From: an uncultured Bacteroidota bacterium
GTDB taxonomy: Bacteria > Bacteroidota > Bacteroidia > Chitinophagales > Chitinophagaceae
NCBI GenBank assembly: GCA_903837525.1
Contig: CAILUU010000026.1
Span: forward strand, 30,236-94,235
DNA length: 64,000 bases
Direction: 5' to 3'
In this document: positions 28,136 to 35,843 of the stretch, in pieces
Layout: every line of letters begins with the position of its first letter
Position numbering within the stretch: the first letter of the stretch is position 1
Position numbers and translations under genes: made by a program
The notes under the pieces: generated by a model
What the model saw: the letters and a program-made list of their open reading frames with translations, nothing else
What the model was told of the DNA's origin: nothing
Databases searched by the model: none

Positions 28136-28552
28136 TTAATTAGTTTCTAGCTTATTCTCCACCAATTCACTTCTGTCAAAGCTTTTAACAAAGAAAAAGT
28201 GGTAAACATTTATGTTGCCACTTAGTCCTCCAGATTCGGAAACTGGGAATGCATTCAATAATTTCCAACCTTTTCCACCTAAATAATTTAAGGCATCCAC
28301 GGTTGACTTGAATTTTTTAACTTTTCCAGACACTTCATCTTTAATCCTGGTATCTTTAAAACTAAAAAGACTTCTTCCTTCGCCGAAGTCAATGTCAATT
28401 GTAATTTTGTTTGAGAATAGTCTTCCTTGCGAGGTCATTTCACAGAATTGGTCAATCCTCGCAGTGTCTGATTGTGCAAATGACAACATTGGAATAGATG
28501 TTAAGAAGATAAATGTCAATCGCTTAAGTAGGTTTACTTTTTTGTGGTTCAT
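28136..28552 (-). CDS. Secreted hypothetical protein
   Basis: 138 residues with a signal peptide ending in SFAQ (cleavage after about residue 26). The mature domain contains IDIDFGEGRSLFSFKDTRIK, then TVDALNYLGGKGWKLLNAFP, then YHFFFVKSF: a small alpha/beta domain seen in many Bacteroidota exported hypotheticals. Function unknown. Single gene between two spacers of the accessory region. Confidence 0.7.
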   Translation of the reverse strand: MNHKKVNLLKRLTFIFLTSIPMLSFAQSDTARIDQFCEMTSQGRLFSNKITIDIDFGEGRSLFSFKDTRIKDEVSGKVKKFKSTVDALNYLGGKGWKLLNAFPVSESGGLSGNINVYHFFFVKSFDRSELVENKLETN

Positions 28553-28666
28553 AGTTATTTTATTTTGGGTTGTTTTAGGAAGGTTTCTACCTTAAACATA
28601 CCTATTTTTTTTACATATCCAGTTTTTCGTTTTCAGTTTATTTTGTAGTGATACGTGAGGGTAATT

Positions 28667-28723
28667 GCACATAACACAATATTACACGAAACCCCCACTT
28701 TTTGGGTAGCTGATGTTACGGGC
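28667..28723 (-). repeat. attC-like short inverted repeat
   Basis: Ends GCACATAACA (28667-28676) and TGTTACGGGC (28714-28723) are inverted copies with 8 of 10 matches; ACCC and GGGT pair inside. On the minus strand the distal end reads GTTATGTGC, which matches the R' pattern GTTRRRY only in part. It begins 5 bases after the stop of the minus-strand gene at 28729. Weaker than the 27624 site. Confidence 0.35.
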
Positions 28724-28728
28724 ATAAT

Positions 28729-29199
28729 TTATTTTACGCCCTCTATTAATGCCTTAACACAATTGTCATACTCAATTAACAAATCAGGATTTTGGTTCTT
28801 TTCTCTTGTGTAGAGTATGTATGGTTGCATTTTTTTATTAAACTTTATAAATGAAGTACCCATAAACCTTTTGATTACATACTTGTCATAAACTCCAATG
28901 TTGTAACCAATACTTATATCTTCAAAAATATTAAGCTGTTTTTTAACCTCATTATGTAAAGCGGTATCAGAAATAATGATATTTATTAAACTATCACTAT
29001 CGTTGATGTATTTAATTCTTTTATTAATCGCACTTATGTGGCTTTTGTCTCTTGCTTCTAGTGAATGAAGAGTTTCAACTTTTTTTTGCCATTCATCTTG
29101 ATGTTTTTGCGTCTGAACAGACCATATTATACTAAACAAAATACTTATTGCAGCTAATACTTCAAAAATTAATTTGTAAGAAAACGTCGTTTTTATCAT
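28729..29199 (-). CDS. Membrane-anchored hypothetical protein (DUF4760-like)
   Basis: 156 residues. One N-terminal membrane helix (about 9-27), then a coiled-coil stretch (about 28-65) and a helical domain with LNIFEDISIGYNIGVYDKYV, which resembles the DUF4760 group. No catalytic residues evident. First accessory gene after plsX on this strand. Assignment to DUF4760 is tentative. Confidence 0.6.
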   Translation of the reverse strand: MIKTTFSYKLIFEVLAAISILFSIIWSVQTQKHQDEWQKKVETLHSLEARDKSHISAINKRIKYINDSDSLINIIISDTALHNEVKKQLNIFEDISIGYNIGVYDKYVIKRFMGTSFIKFNKKMQPYILYTREKNQNPDLLIEYDNCVKALIEGVK

Positions 29200-29625
29200 A
29201 ATCTTGTTTTTATATAATTTTATTTAATAAACCCGATTTAAAAGTAGGTTTTTCTTTTCATTCATTTGATTCGTTTATTTCAAATCAAAAACATTTCCAT
29301 GATATAAATGAATGAAATTGAAACTTAGATTTTAATCTGTACTCTTTTTTGGTGGAGATTTTACAGATAATTATTTCAATTTAAGAATTTTATAGCACAA
29401 TTTATGAAGCCGATACTATAATATTTTCCAGCCATGTTTGCATCCACCACATCGTTGTTTGTGCAGCTCGAACCAAAGTGCAGCAATGCAAACAGCCGAA
29501 GTTTGAACGTCAAGCCCGGCTTGTACAAAACCCAATGTAGTGCGTTCGTGGCTCTAATCCAACTTATCTTCAGCGTTTATGTTCAACTGTTGAATAGTTT
29601 TTTTTGCAACTAGCTATCTAAAAAA
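29200..29625. other. Gene-free spacer with cassette-like GC-rich block
   Basis: No ORF that I trust. From about 29420 to 29560 the base composition rises and repeats appear: ATGTTTGCATCCACCACATC with partner GCAATGCAAACAGCC, and a 33-nt motif at 29508-29540 that recurs with 28 of 33 matches at 62569-62601. The rest is AT-rich. It separates the plsX operon from the accessory genes, where fabH is often found in other bacteria. Confidence 0.5.
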
Positions 29626-30567
29626 TTACTTTACAAAACTCTCTTTCATCTTTTCCATTAAACCACTTTGTAGCATACGCTGTGCTGTTACTAACATATT
29701 TTTAAAAGCTGTTGCGCAACTTATACCGTGGCCAATAATTACTGGTTTGGCTACACCAAGTATGGGTACACCACCATAAATTTCAAAGTTAAAACGGTTA
29801 AAATGTTCATCATTTAAGCCTCTACGTTTGGCAATATCGTAAATGCTTTCGGCTAATTTTAACACCACATTTCCAGTAAAGCCATCGCATACCATTACCT
29901 CGGCTTTTGCGGTTAAAATATCTCTGCCTTCTATATTACCCTTAAAATTTAATTGCGTATTTTCTTTTAAAAGTGGGTAGGTGGCTTGTGCTAATAAATT
30001 GCCCTTGCCTTCTTCCTCGCCAAGGTTTACTAACCCTACCTGCGGATTTTGGAACCCTAAAATATATTTGCTAAAAAGACTACCTAGTACCGCAAATTGG
30101 TTTAGGTTTTCGGGTTTGCTATCGGCATTAAGCCCAACATCTACTAGTAAACCTAACTTTCCATCTTCTCTGGGCATGTAGGCCCCAATAGTTGGGCGTA
30201 GTACACCGGGTATAGTTTTAATGCTAAATAGTGCACCCACCATCATTGCACCAGTGTTACCTGCACTTATAAACGCATCTGTTTTTGCTGTTGCTAATAA
30301 ATTAAAACCTAGGGCTATAGATGATTGTTGTTTTTCTTTTAATGCCTTTGTGGGGTGTTCGTTCATTTCAATTACTTGCTGGGCATGTACAATCGTGTAC
30401 GTACCAGTGGGTAAGGGGTTAGATAGTATGCACTCCTCAATTTGTGGCTGATTACCTATTAAGGTTAGATGAATATCGGTGGGGTTAGTTGCTAAATATT
30501 CTGCTACGCCTTTTACAGCTTGTAGTGGGGCATAGTCGCCTCCCATCATGTCTAAAGCAATATTCAT
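29626..30567 (-). CDS. plsX: Phosphate acyltransferase PlsX
   Basis: Makes acyl-phosphate from acyl-ACP for phospholipid synthesis; peripheral on the inner membrane. 313 residues. Starts MNIALDMMGGDYAPLQAVKG and has SAGNTGAMMVGALF, LLVDVGLNADSKPENLNQFA and CDGFTGNVVLKLAES, all family marks. In the conserved yceD-rpmF-plsX order, though it also has a promoter box of its own 26 bases upstream. The usual follower fabH is missing. Confidence 0.97.
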   Translation of the reverse strand: MNIALDMMGGDYAPLQAVKGVAEYLATNPTDIHLTLIGNQPQIEECILSNPLPTGTYTIVHAQQVIEMNEHPTKALKEKQQSSIALGFNLLATAKTDAFISAGNTGAMMVGALFSIKTIPGVLRPTIGAYMPREDGKLGLLVDVGLNADSKPENLNQFAVLGSLFSKYILGFQNPQVGLVNLGEEEGKGNLLAQATYPLLKENTQLNFKGNIEGRDILTAKAEVMVCDGFTGNVVLKLAESIYDIAKRRGLNDEHFNRFNFEIYGGVPILGVAKPVIIGHGISCATAFKNMLVTAQRMLQSGLMEKMKESFVK

Positions 30568-30592
30568 TATAGATTGGTATTAATTAATACTA

Positions 30593-30600
30593 CAAACATA
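30593..30600 (-). promoter_or_regulatory. -7 box upstream of plsX
   Basis: On the minus strand TATGTTTG, a perfect TAnnTTTG, 26 bases before the plsX ATG and downstream of the rpmF terminator-like hairpin. Confidence 0.55.
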
Positions 30601-30614
30601 CGTAGGGTAGGGGT

Positions 30615-30663
30615 AAAAAAAAATTCTAAGTGTTAAATTCAATTAAGAATCTATCACTTAGAA
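30615..30663 (-). terminator. Terminator after rpmF
   Basis: Minus strand: TTCTAAGTG pairs with CACTTAGAA across a 22-base loop, followed by nine T. The long loop makes it moderately strong; some read-through into plsX is likely. Confidence 0.55.
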
Positions 30664-30688
30664 CATAAAGCCATACGGCAAAATATTA

Positions 30689-30883
30689 TTATGCTTTTAG
30701 CGGAGCTTTCTCTGCTACTAATTTTCCTTTGTAATACAACTTTCCTTCGCTTACGTGAGCACGGTGGCGTACATGTGTTTCGCCAGTAGTACTGTCTACA
30801 CTTAAAGTAGTTTCTACTGCCTTGTAATGTGTTCTTCTTTTTGCACTGCGTTGTTGACTATGTCGCCTTTTTGGATTTGGCAT
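30689..30883 (-). CDS. rpmF: 50S ribosomal protein L32
   Basis: 64 residues, begins MPNPKRRHSQQRSAKRRTHY. It contains no cysteine, so it is the zinc-independent form. Located 24 bases after the DUF177 gene, the classic yceD-rpmF pairing. Confidence 0.97.
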   Translation of the reverse strand: MPNPKRRHSQQRSAKRRTHYKAVETTLSVDSTTGETHVRHRAHVSEGKLYYKGKLVAEKAPLKA

Positions 30884-30907
30884 ATCTGTAAATTTTAATT
30901 TTTAGTA

Positions 30908-31459
30908 TTATTGTTTTTTACTTTTCGTTTTTTTAAACTGCTCTAATCCTTGCCAAATATCGTTAGCAGGTATTTCTACAGCATTTTGTACCATTGCTTT
31001 TAGTTTATCTAAAACTTCTTTATTGCACAATGGACCCCCAACTGTTGCACACATTTTTTGGGTAGGAAAACTCAATTGTACAAATTCATAAATCCACTCG
31101 GCCACATCAATGTGGCTTTCGGTTTTAGAAATATACTGTACATCAGGGTCTTCCTCTTGTGCATTCATTTCATCGGGGTTGTCAACTAATTTTACTAGCA
31201 TGTTAAACTCATCCCAAATATCTAAGGGTAATGGATTTCCACACCTATCGCAATCTGCAGTTGCTTTGCCACCAATTTCAAATTTAAGTAGCATAAAACT
31301 ACTTTTTTTATCAATTTGCAGCTTTACATTTGCCGTGCAATTCGTAAAATCTGTTGCTCCTTTATCTACAAAGAACTTGTCGCCCACCTCATATTCATAC
31401 TCATGTATTCCGGGCTTTAACCCCACAAAAGCTATTTCAAAAATCCGCTTATTAGCCAT
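30908..31459 (-). CDS. YceD/DUF177 family protein
   Basis: 183 residues from ATG 31459. This start is chosen because a perfect promoter box lies at 31481-31488 and would be inside any longer reading. Family marks: the CDRCGNPLPLDIW motif and a later pair of cysteines (MCATVGGPLCNKE). YceD proteins are linked to 23S rRNA maturation and to rpmF expression in several bacteria. First gene of the yceD-rpmF(-plsX) unit. Confidence 0.88.
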   Translation of the reverse strand: MANKRIFEIAFVGLKPGIHEYEYEVGDKFFVDKGATDFTNCTANVKLQIDKKSSFMLLKFEIGGKATADCDRCGNPLPLDIWDEFNMLVKLVDNPDEMNAQEEDPDVQYISKTESHIDVAEWIYEFVQLSFPTQKMCATVGGPLCNKEVLDKLKAMVQNAVEIPANDIWQGLEQFKKTKSKKQ

Positions 31460-31480
31460 TACGGTTTGTTTAAAGGACGG

Positions 31481-31488
31481 CAAAGGTA
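31481..31488 (-). promoter_or_regulatory. Promoter -7 box of the yceD-rpmF unit
   Basis: Minus strand TACCTTTG followed by GCCGTCC, the same box and downstream context as the rpoB promoter. It is 22 bases before the chosen ATG and fixes the start of the gene. Confidence 0.75.
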
Positions 31489-31913
31489 GGGAGTTTTTTG
31501 CAGTTTTATATAAAAAACTCACAAAATATTGAGTGTTTCTTACATTTTTTGAAGTTTTTAGTGGTTTATATAAAAATGGGATAAAAAACTGGCTTTACAC
31601 TATTCAATAAAGTACATTTTTAAGTTTAAAGCAATAGACAACGCTTGGCAATTGGGTGATGGTTACTCTTACTATTTTTAGGCATTTAAGGTCTTATACT
31701 TTACTTGTTATAAGTTGATGTGTATCTATCAAAATAAGGATCTCACAATGCAACTGAGAATACAAAGAATTTATGTACAGTGGTTATTTCTGCTTTGTGA
31801 CCTTTGTGGTTTGTATAAAATAAAAAAATATCAATTTTGAGACAGTTTGTTTCTTTATTTTTTACGTTTTGGTATATTGCTTAGTCATCCTTTTTTAATA
31901 CTTTTATTTAGTT
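31489..31913. other. AT-rich intergenic region, nothing recognised
   Basis: Between the divergent yceD and DUF3810 units. No ORF, RNA fold or repeat that I can support; no clear promoter for the plus-strand gene beyond AT-rich sequence. Confidence 0.6.
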
Positions 31914-33005
31914 ATGGCTTTTAAGAAAAATAGAATTATTTTTTTACTATTACTGTTAATTGCCTTTTTTGTTAAATGGTACTCCTCTAACAGTAATTGG
32001 GTTGAGGCAGGTTATGCCCATACTATTTATCCTAAAATAGGGTATTTTTTAAGATTAATTTTTGGCTGGTTACCCTTTAGCATTGGCGACATTTTATATG
32101 GTCTAGCATTTTTGTGGTTGTTGTTTAAGTTGATAAAAGGGGTAAAAAATAGTTTTCAAAAAAAAATTACTTCAAGAGGGCAAGGCAAAAGTTTTAGTAA
32201 AGGAATATTTATTTTATTATGTACCTATTTAATTTTTACTATTTTTTGGGGTATAAATTATAACCGAAAAGGAATTGCGTACCAATTTAACTTAACTAAA
32301 GATTCCATAACAAAGCAAGATGTAGTTGACTTAAATTTATTTTTAGTAAAACAAGTAAATGAAACAAAGTTGAGTTTGTTGTTAGCTAAAAGTAGCTACC
32401 CCAGCAATCAACAACTTTTTACTAGGGTTGAAAATGCGTATAAAAAATTAGATAGTATTTATCCTTTTTTAACGTACGAGCCTAAAAGCATAAAAACATC
32501 TATGTGGGGTTGGTTGGTTAATTACACTGGTTTTACCGGCTATTACAATCCGTTTACTGGCGAGGCTCAAGTAAATACAACCGTACCAAAGTTTATTCAG
32601 CCTTTTACAACTTGCCACGAAGTGGGGCACCAATTGGGTTATGCAAAAGAAAGTGAGGCAAATTTTGTTGCCTTTTTAGCAGCTATTCACTCAAACGATT
32701 CGTTGTTATTGTACTCAACTTATTTGAACATGTTTTTATATACTAATCGTAATGTAGGTAGAGTAGATACTGCTGCTGCAAAAATGGCTTATAAAGCATT
32801 AATACCTCAAGTAAAAGAAGATATTGCTACTTGGCGAAAATTTAATGCAAGCCACCAAAGCTTTATGGAGCCTATTGTTAGATGGGGCTATGGATTTTAT
32901 TTAAAGCAAAATAATCAGCCACAAGGATTGCTTAGTTACGATGCGGTTACCCATTTTTTAGTTCTTTATTATAAAAAGTATGGTACTTTGTACGTAAATT
33001 TTTAA
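31914..33005 (+). CDS. DUF3810 membrane protein with HExxH motif
   Basis: 363 residues. Three N-terminal membrane segments (about 7-23, 48-66, 92-113), then a large domain. The central sequence TCHEVGHQLGYAKESEANF gives HExxH plus a downstream Glu, the zinc ligands of gluzincin peptidases. DUF3810 (PF12725) is Bacteroidota-specific; peptidase activity is likely from the motif but unproven. tspO overlaps its stop by one base. Confidence 0.88.
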   Translation: MAFKKNRIIFLLLLLIAFFVKWYSSNSNWVEAGYAHTIYPKIGYFLRLIFGWLPFSIGDILYGLAFLWLLFKLIKGVKNSFQKKITSRGQGKSFSKGIFILLCTYLIFTIFWGINYNRKGIAYQFNLTKDSITKQDVVDLNLFLVKQVNETKLSLLLAKSSYPSNQQLFTRVENAYKKLDSIYPFLTYEPKSIKTSMWGWLVNYTGFTGYYNPFTGEAQVNTTVPKFIQPFTTCHEVGHQLGYAKESEANFVAFLAAIHSNDSLLLYSTYLNMFLYTNRNVGRVDTAAAKMAYKALIPQVKEDIATWRKFNASHQSFMEPIVRWGYGFYLKQNNQPQGLLSYDAVTHFLVLYYKKYGTLYVNF

Positions 33006-33478
33006 TGATGAATAGTATTCTTAAGTTATTTATTTCAATATTAATTCCGCTATTAATTGGGGGTAGTGCAGGTTTTTTTACAACCAGTGGGGTAAATGGT
33101 TGGTATGCGATGGCAAACAAACCTAGCTTTAATCCGCCAAATTGGATTTTTGCACCCGTTTGGACAACGCTTTACATACTTATGGGCATTGCGTTGTATT
33201 TAGTTTGGAAATCGACTGCCACAGCATCCATAAAGCAAACCGCTATACTTTTATTTGTTGTACAATTAACGCTTAACTTTTTTTGGAGCATTCTCTTTTT
33301 TCAATTTCAACTTACGGGTTGGGCTTTTGTAGAAATTATAGCTATGTGGGTGGCTATTTTATTTACTATACTATGGTTTGGAAAAATATCTAGCACAGCG
33401 GCATGGTTGCTGGTACCTTATATATGTTGGGTAAGTTTTGCTAGTCTATTAAATTACAGTATTTGGAAGCTGAATTAA
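33005..33478 (+). CDS. tspO: TspO/MBR family tryptophan-rich sensory protein
   Basis: Five-helix inner-membrane protein that binds porphyrins and related ligands. 157 residues, Trp-rich. Marks: GWYAMANKPSFNPPNWIFAP, WTTLYILMGIALYLVW, LNFFWSILFF and the final NYSIW. Start overlaps the upstream stop; ATG 33008 is equally possible. Coupled to the DUF3810 gene. Its 3' end overlaps the convergent hydrolase gene by 4 bases. Confidence 0.92.
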   Translation: MMNSILKLFISILIPLLIGGSAGFFTTSGVNGWYAMANKPSFNPPNWIFAPVWTTLYILMGIALYLVWKSTATASIKQTAILLFVVQLTLNFFWSILFFQFQLTGWAFVEIIAMWVAILFTILWFGKISSTAAWLLVPYICWVSFASLLNYSIWKLN

Positions 33479-34545
33479 AAAATCAATTTTTCTCTAAATT
33501 TTTTACTAAAGATTACTTGTGCTTCAAAAGGATCAAGCCATTTTTCTAGTTGTTGCTGCTGCTGCTCGGTAAGGTTATTTAAAAAAATAGATAGCTCCAT
33601 TTTTGTACCCTCTTTTTTTGTTAAATAAATTACATGGGTAAGTACAAAGCCTGTGCTACCGCCCTTTACACCATAGTGCTTAAATACATTTTGAAAAGCT
33701 TTACTTTCCATAGGGTACTCTAATATTTCGGCAATTAGGGCATAAGCATCTTCATTAAAAATTTTGCGGTTGTTTAAAATTTTTGCAAGTTGATTGTACT
33801 CCTTAGTGGTGCTACTCATTAATCTATCGCTCCAAACTTTTTGCATATTCATCGTTAAATCTTGTGGTCTAAACTTTAACTTAAATGTGCTATCGTATTT
33901 TAATTGATTATGTATTCTAAAAATATTTTTGCTGTATTGCTCCTCATTCATTTTTTTTATGGCTTTCAAAATTCTTTCCTCACTAACGGCTTTAGGGTTT
34001 TGGTACATAAATAACGAGGACACAATTGGGTAAATGGCCGTGTGCTTTTTTAATCCTAATAATTGGTTGTTATTTTTAACATTATCAAAGCCCAACAAAT
34101 CACATAAAAATTCGGTATTGGCATTGCTGCTAAATAGCATCATGCCTCTGGCAACATCTAATAATTTTATGCTATCGCTTTTAATATGTTTATTTACCTT
34201 TTCGTATTCAAGCCAGTTTGGGTGGGCATCTCCATCGGTATTGGGTAAATAATATTTATTTAATTCTGCCAAAGCCACATAACTATCTTCATTAATAACC
34301 CCTGCACTAGCCTGTTTAGCAAATTCAATAGCCACCATTATTTTTACGGTACTGGCCAGTGGCATTACTTTATCTTGATTAAGCTTTGCAATAACGGTAT
34401 CGTTATTGGTTATGTATAAAGATGCTTTTGCTTTATTGGCTTGTACAAAAAGTAAAAATGAATCGGCAAGATTTGGTTTTAATTGTGCTTGTATGGTTTG
34501 TGTACAAGCTAAAATGCCCCACAATAAAAATAGTTTAAAACGCAT
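33475..34545 (-). CDS. Secreted serine hydrolase, class A beta-lactamase-like fold
   Basis: 356 residues with signal peptide (about 1-20, TQTIQA). Active-site motifs of the penicillin-recognising fold are visible: SxxK as STVK (65-68), an SxN-like SNAN (139-142) and a KGG triad near GVKGGSTGF. The class A omega-loop Glu motif is not evident, so it may be a peptidoglycan or other serine hydrolase rather than an antibiotic-degrading enzyme. Single gene. Confidence 0.8.
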   Translation of the reverse strand: MRFKLFLLWGILACTQTIQAQLKPNLADSFLLFVQANKAKASLYITNNDTVIAKLNQDKVMPLASTVKIMVAIEFAKQASAGVINEDSYVALAELNKYYLPNTDGDAHPNWLEYEKVNKHIKSDSIKLLDVARGMMLFSSNANTEFLCDLLGFDNVKNNNQLLGLKKHTAIYPIVSSLFMYQNPKAVSEERILKAIKKMNEEQYSKNIFRIHNQLKYDSTFKLKFRPQDLTMNMQKVWSDRLMSSTTKEYNQLAKILNNRKIFNEDAYALIAEILEYPMESKAFQNVFKHYGVKGGSTGFVLTHVIYLTKKEGTKMELSIFLNNLTEQQQQQLEKWLDPFEAQVIFSKKFREKLIF

Positions 34546-34598
34546 AGTTTAATCTTTGTCTGCTTTGTTAGCATTAATTAGAAATGTGCTTTATACCA

Positions 34599-35135
34599 CT
34601 AAAAACTATTCTTCCACATCATACTTTCTACAGGCTTGTTATGCTGCCCACTGTATTTTGCATTTTTCTTTTGGTTGTATTTTACTTCAATTTCACCATC
34701 CACAGGAAAATAAATTAATTGCCCAATAGGCATTCCTTTATATACTCTAACGGGTTGTTTAACCGAAATTTCAAGTGTCCAATTACCACAAAAACCAACA
34801 TCGCCTTTACCTGCTGTTGCATGTATATCTATGCCTAATCTTCCGGTGCTACTTTTTCCTTCTAAAAAAGGGACATGGGCATGTGTTTCGGTATATTCCA
34901 AGGTTACGCCTAAATAAAATTCATGGGGCTGTAATACAAAGCCCTCGTCGGGTATATCAAAATGCTCGATGGTGTTATGTTTTTTTGCATCTAACTCCTT
35001 ATTGGTATAACGAGCTAAATGTGCACCTAAATGCACATCGTAACTATTACTGCCTAAATCACTTCTATCGTAAGGAACAATTTTTATAGTGCCTTTTTCA
35101 ATTTCTTCTAAAATTCGTTTATCACTTAATATCAT
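34599..35135 (-). CDS. dcd: dCTP deaminase
   Basis: Converts dCTP to dUTP for dTTP synthesis. 178 residues. Starts MILSDKRILEEIEKGTIKI and has the conserved EGKSSTGRLGIDIHATAGKG and CGNWTLEI segments, with the catalytic Glu in the latter. A bifunctional dCTP deaminase/dUTPase is possible but not indicated. Confidence 0.94.
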   Translation of the reverse strand: MILSDKRILEEIEKGTIKIVPYDRSDLGSNSYDVHLGAHLARYTNKELDAKKHNTIEHFDIPDEGFVLQPHEFYLGVTLEYTETHAHVPFLEGKSSTGRLGIDIHATAGKGDVGFCGNWTLEISVKQPVRVYKGMPIGQLIYFPVDGEIEVKYNQKKNAKYSGQHNKPVESMMWKNSF

Positions 35136-35191
35136 TAGTAAAATAAATTGTTAGTTGGTTAAATGGTTAATGCGTTAATTTGTAAAAGTAA

Positions 35192-35220
35192 ATTTTTCAT
35201 TTTTCATTTTTCATTTTTCA
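35192..35220 (+). repeat. Heptanucleotide tandem repeat, four copies
   Basis: ATTTTTC repeated four times in a row just before the phosphopantetheinyl transferase gene. Copy number could vary by slippage and change the spacing to the start codon 9 bases on. Confidence 0.8.
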
Positions 35221-35228
35221 GTTGTTTT

Positions 35229-35843
35229 ATGCCCTTGGTTTATCAACAAAATATTAACGCTATTACCAAATTAGGTGTTTGGCATATTGCAGAGGCAGAA
35301 GATTTTTTTGTACAAATTCCTTTACAAAAAGAAATTACGCATTTGCATAGACGTTTACAACACTTAGCTGGTAGGTATTTACTGCAAGATTTGTATCCAA
35401 AATTTCCGTTAGAGCTCATAAAAATTGCTGATACTCGAAAACCATTTTTGGCTAACGAAAAATATCATTTTTCTATATCGCATTGTGGTAATTATGCTGC
35501 TGCCATTATAAGTGAAGAAAATAGAGTAGGGGTAGATGTTGAAATTGTATCGGCAAAAGCCTTTTTGGTAAAAGATAAATTTTTATCTGCCCAAGAACAA
35601 CTGCTGATAACAACTACGGAGGCTAATAAAGCTTGTACCCTTTTTTGGAGTGTAAAAGAAAGTATTTACAAATGGTACGGCCAAGGTGGATTAGATTTTA
35701 AAAAAGACATACCTATACAATTTTTTACGGGCAAGTTAGATCAAGGAGTTGTGCACTGCTCCTTTAAAAATACCTTAAAATTGCAGGTTCATTATTTATT
35801 TTTTAATGGCAATTTTTTAACCTGGGTTTTAAGTGATGGTTAA
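35229..35843 (+). CDS. 4'-phosphopantetheinyl transferase (Sfp-like)
   Basis: 204 residues from ATG 35229, chosen over an upstream start that would translate the tandem repeat. Attaches phosphopantetheine from CoA to carrier proteins. The Mg-binding VGVDVEIV and FWSVKESIYKWYG motifs are present. Sfp-type rather than AcpS-type. Overlaps the convergent DUF2130 gene by 4 bases. Confidence 0.88.
   Translation: MPLVYQQNINAITKLGVWHIAEAEDFFVQIPLQKEITHLHRRLQHLAGRYLLQDLYPKFPLELIKIADTRKPFLANEKYHFSISHCGNYAAAIISEENRVGVDVEIVSAKAFLVKDKFLSAQEQLLITTTEANKACTLFWSVKESIYKWYGQGGLDFKKDIPIQFFTGKLDQGVVHCSFKNTLKLQVHYLFFNGNFLTWVLSDG

Noticed and set aside
31460..31522. N-terminal extension of the YceD/DUF177 gene
   Set aside because: It would include the perfect promoter box at 31481-31488, so the shorter start at 31459 is preferred.
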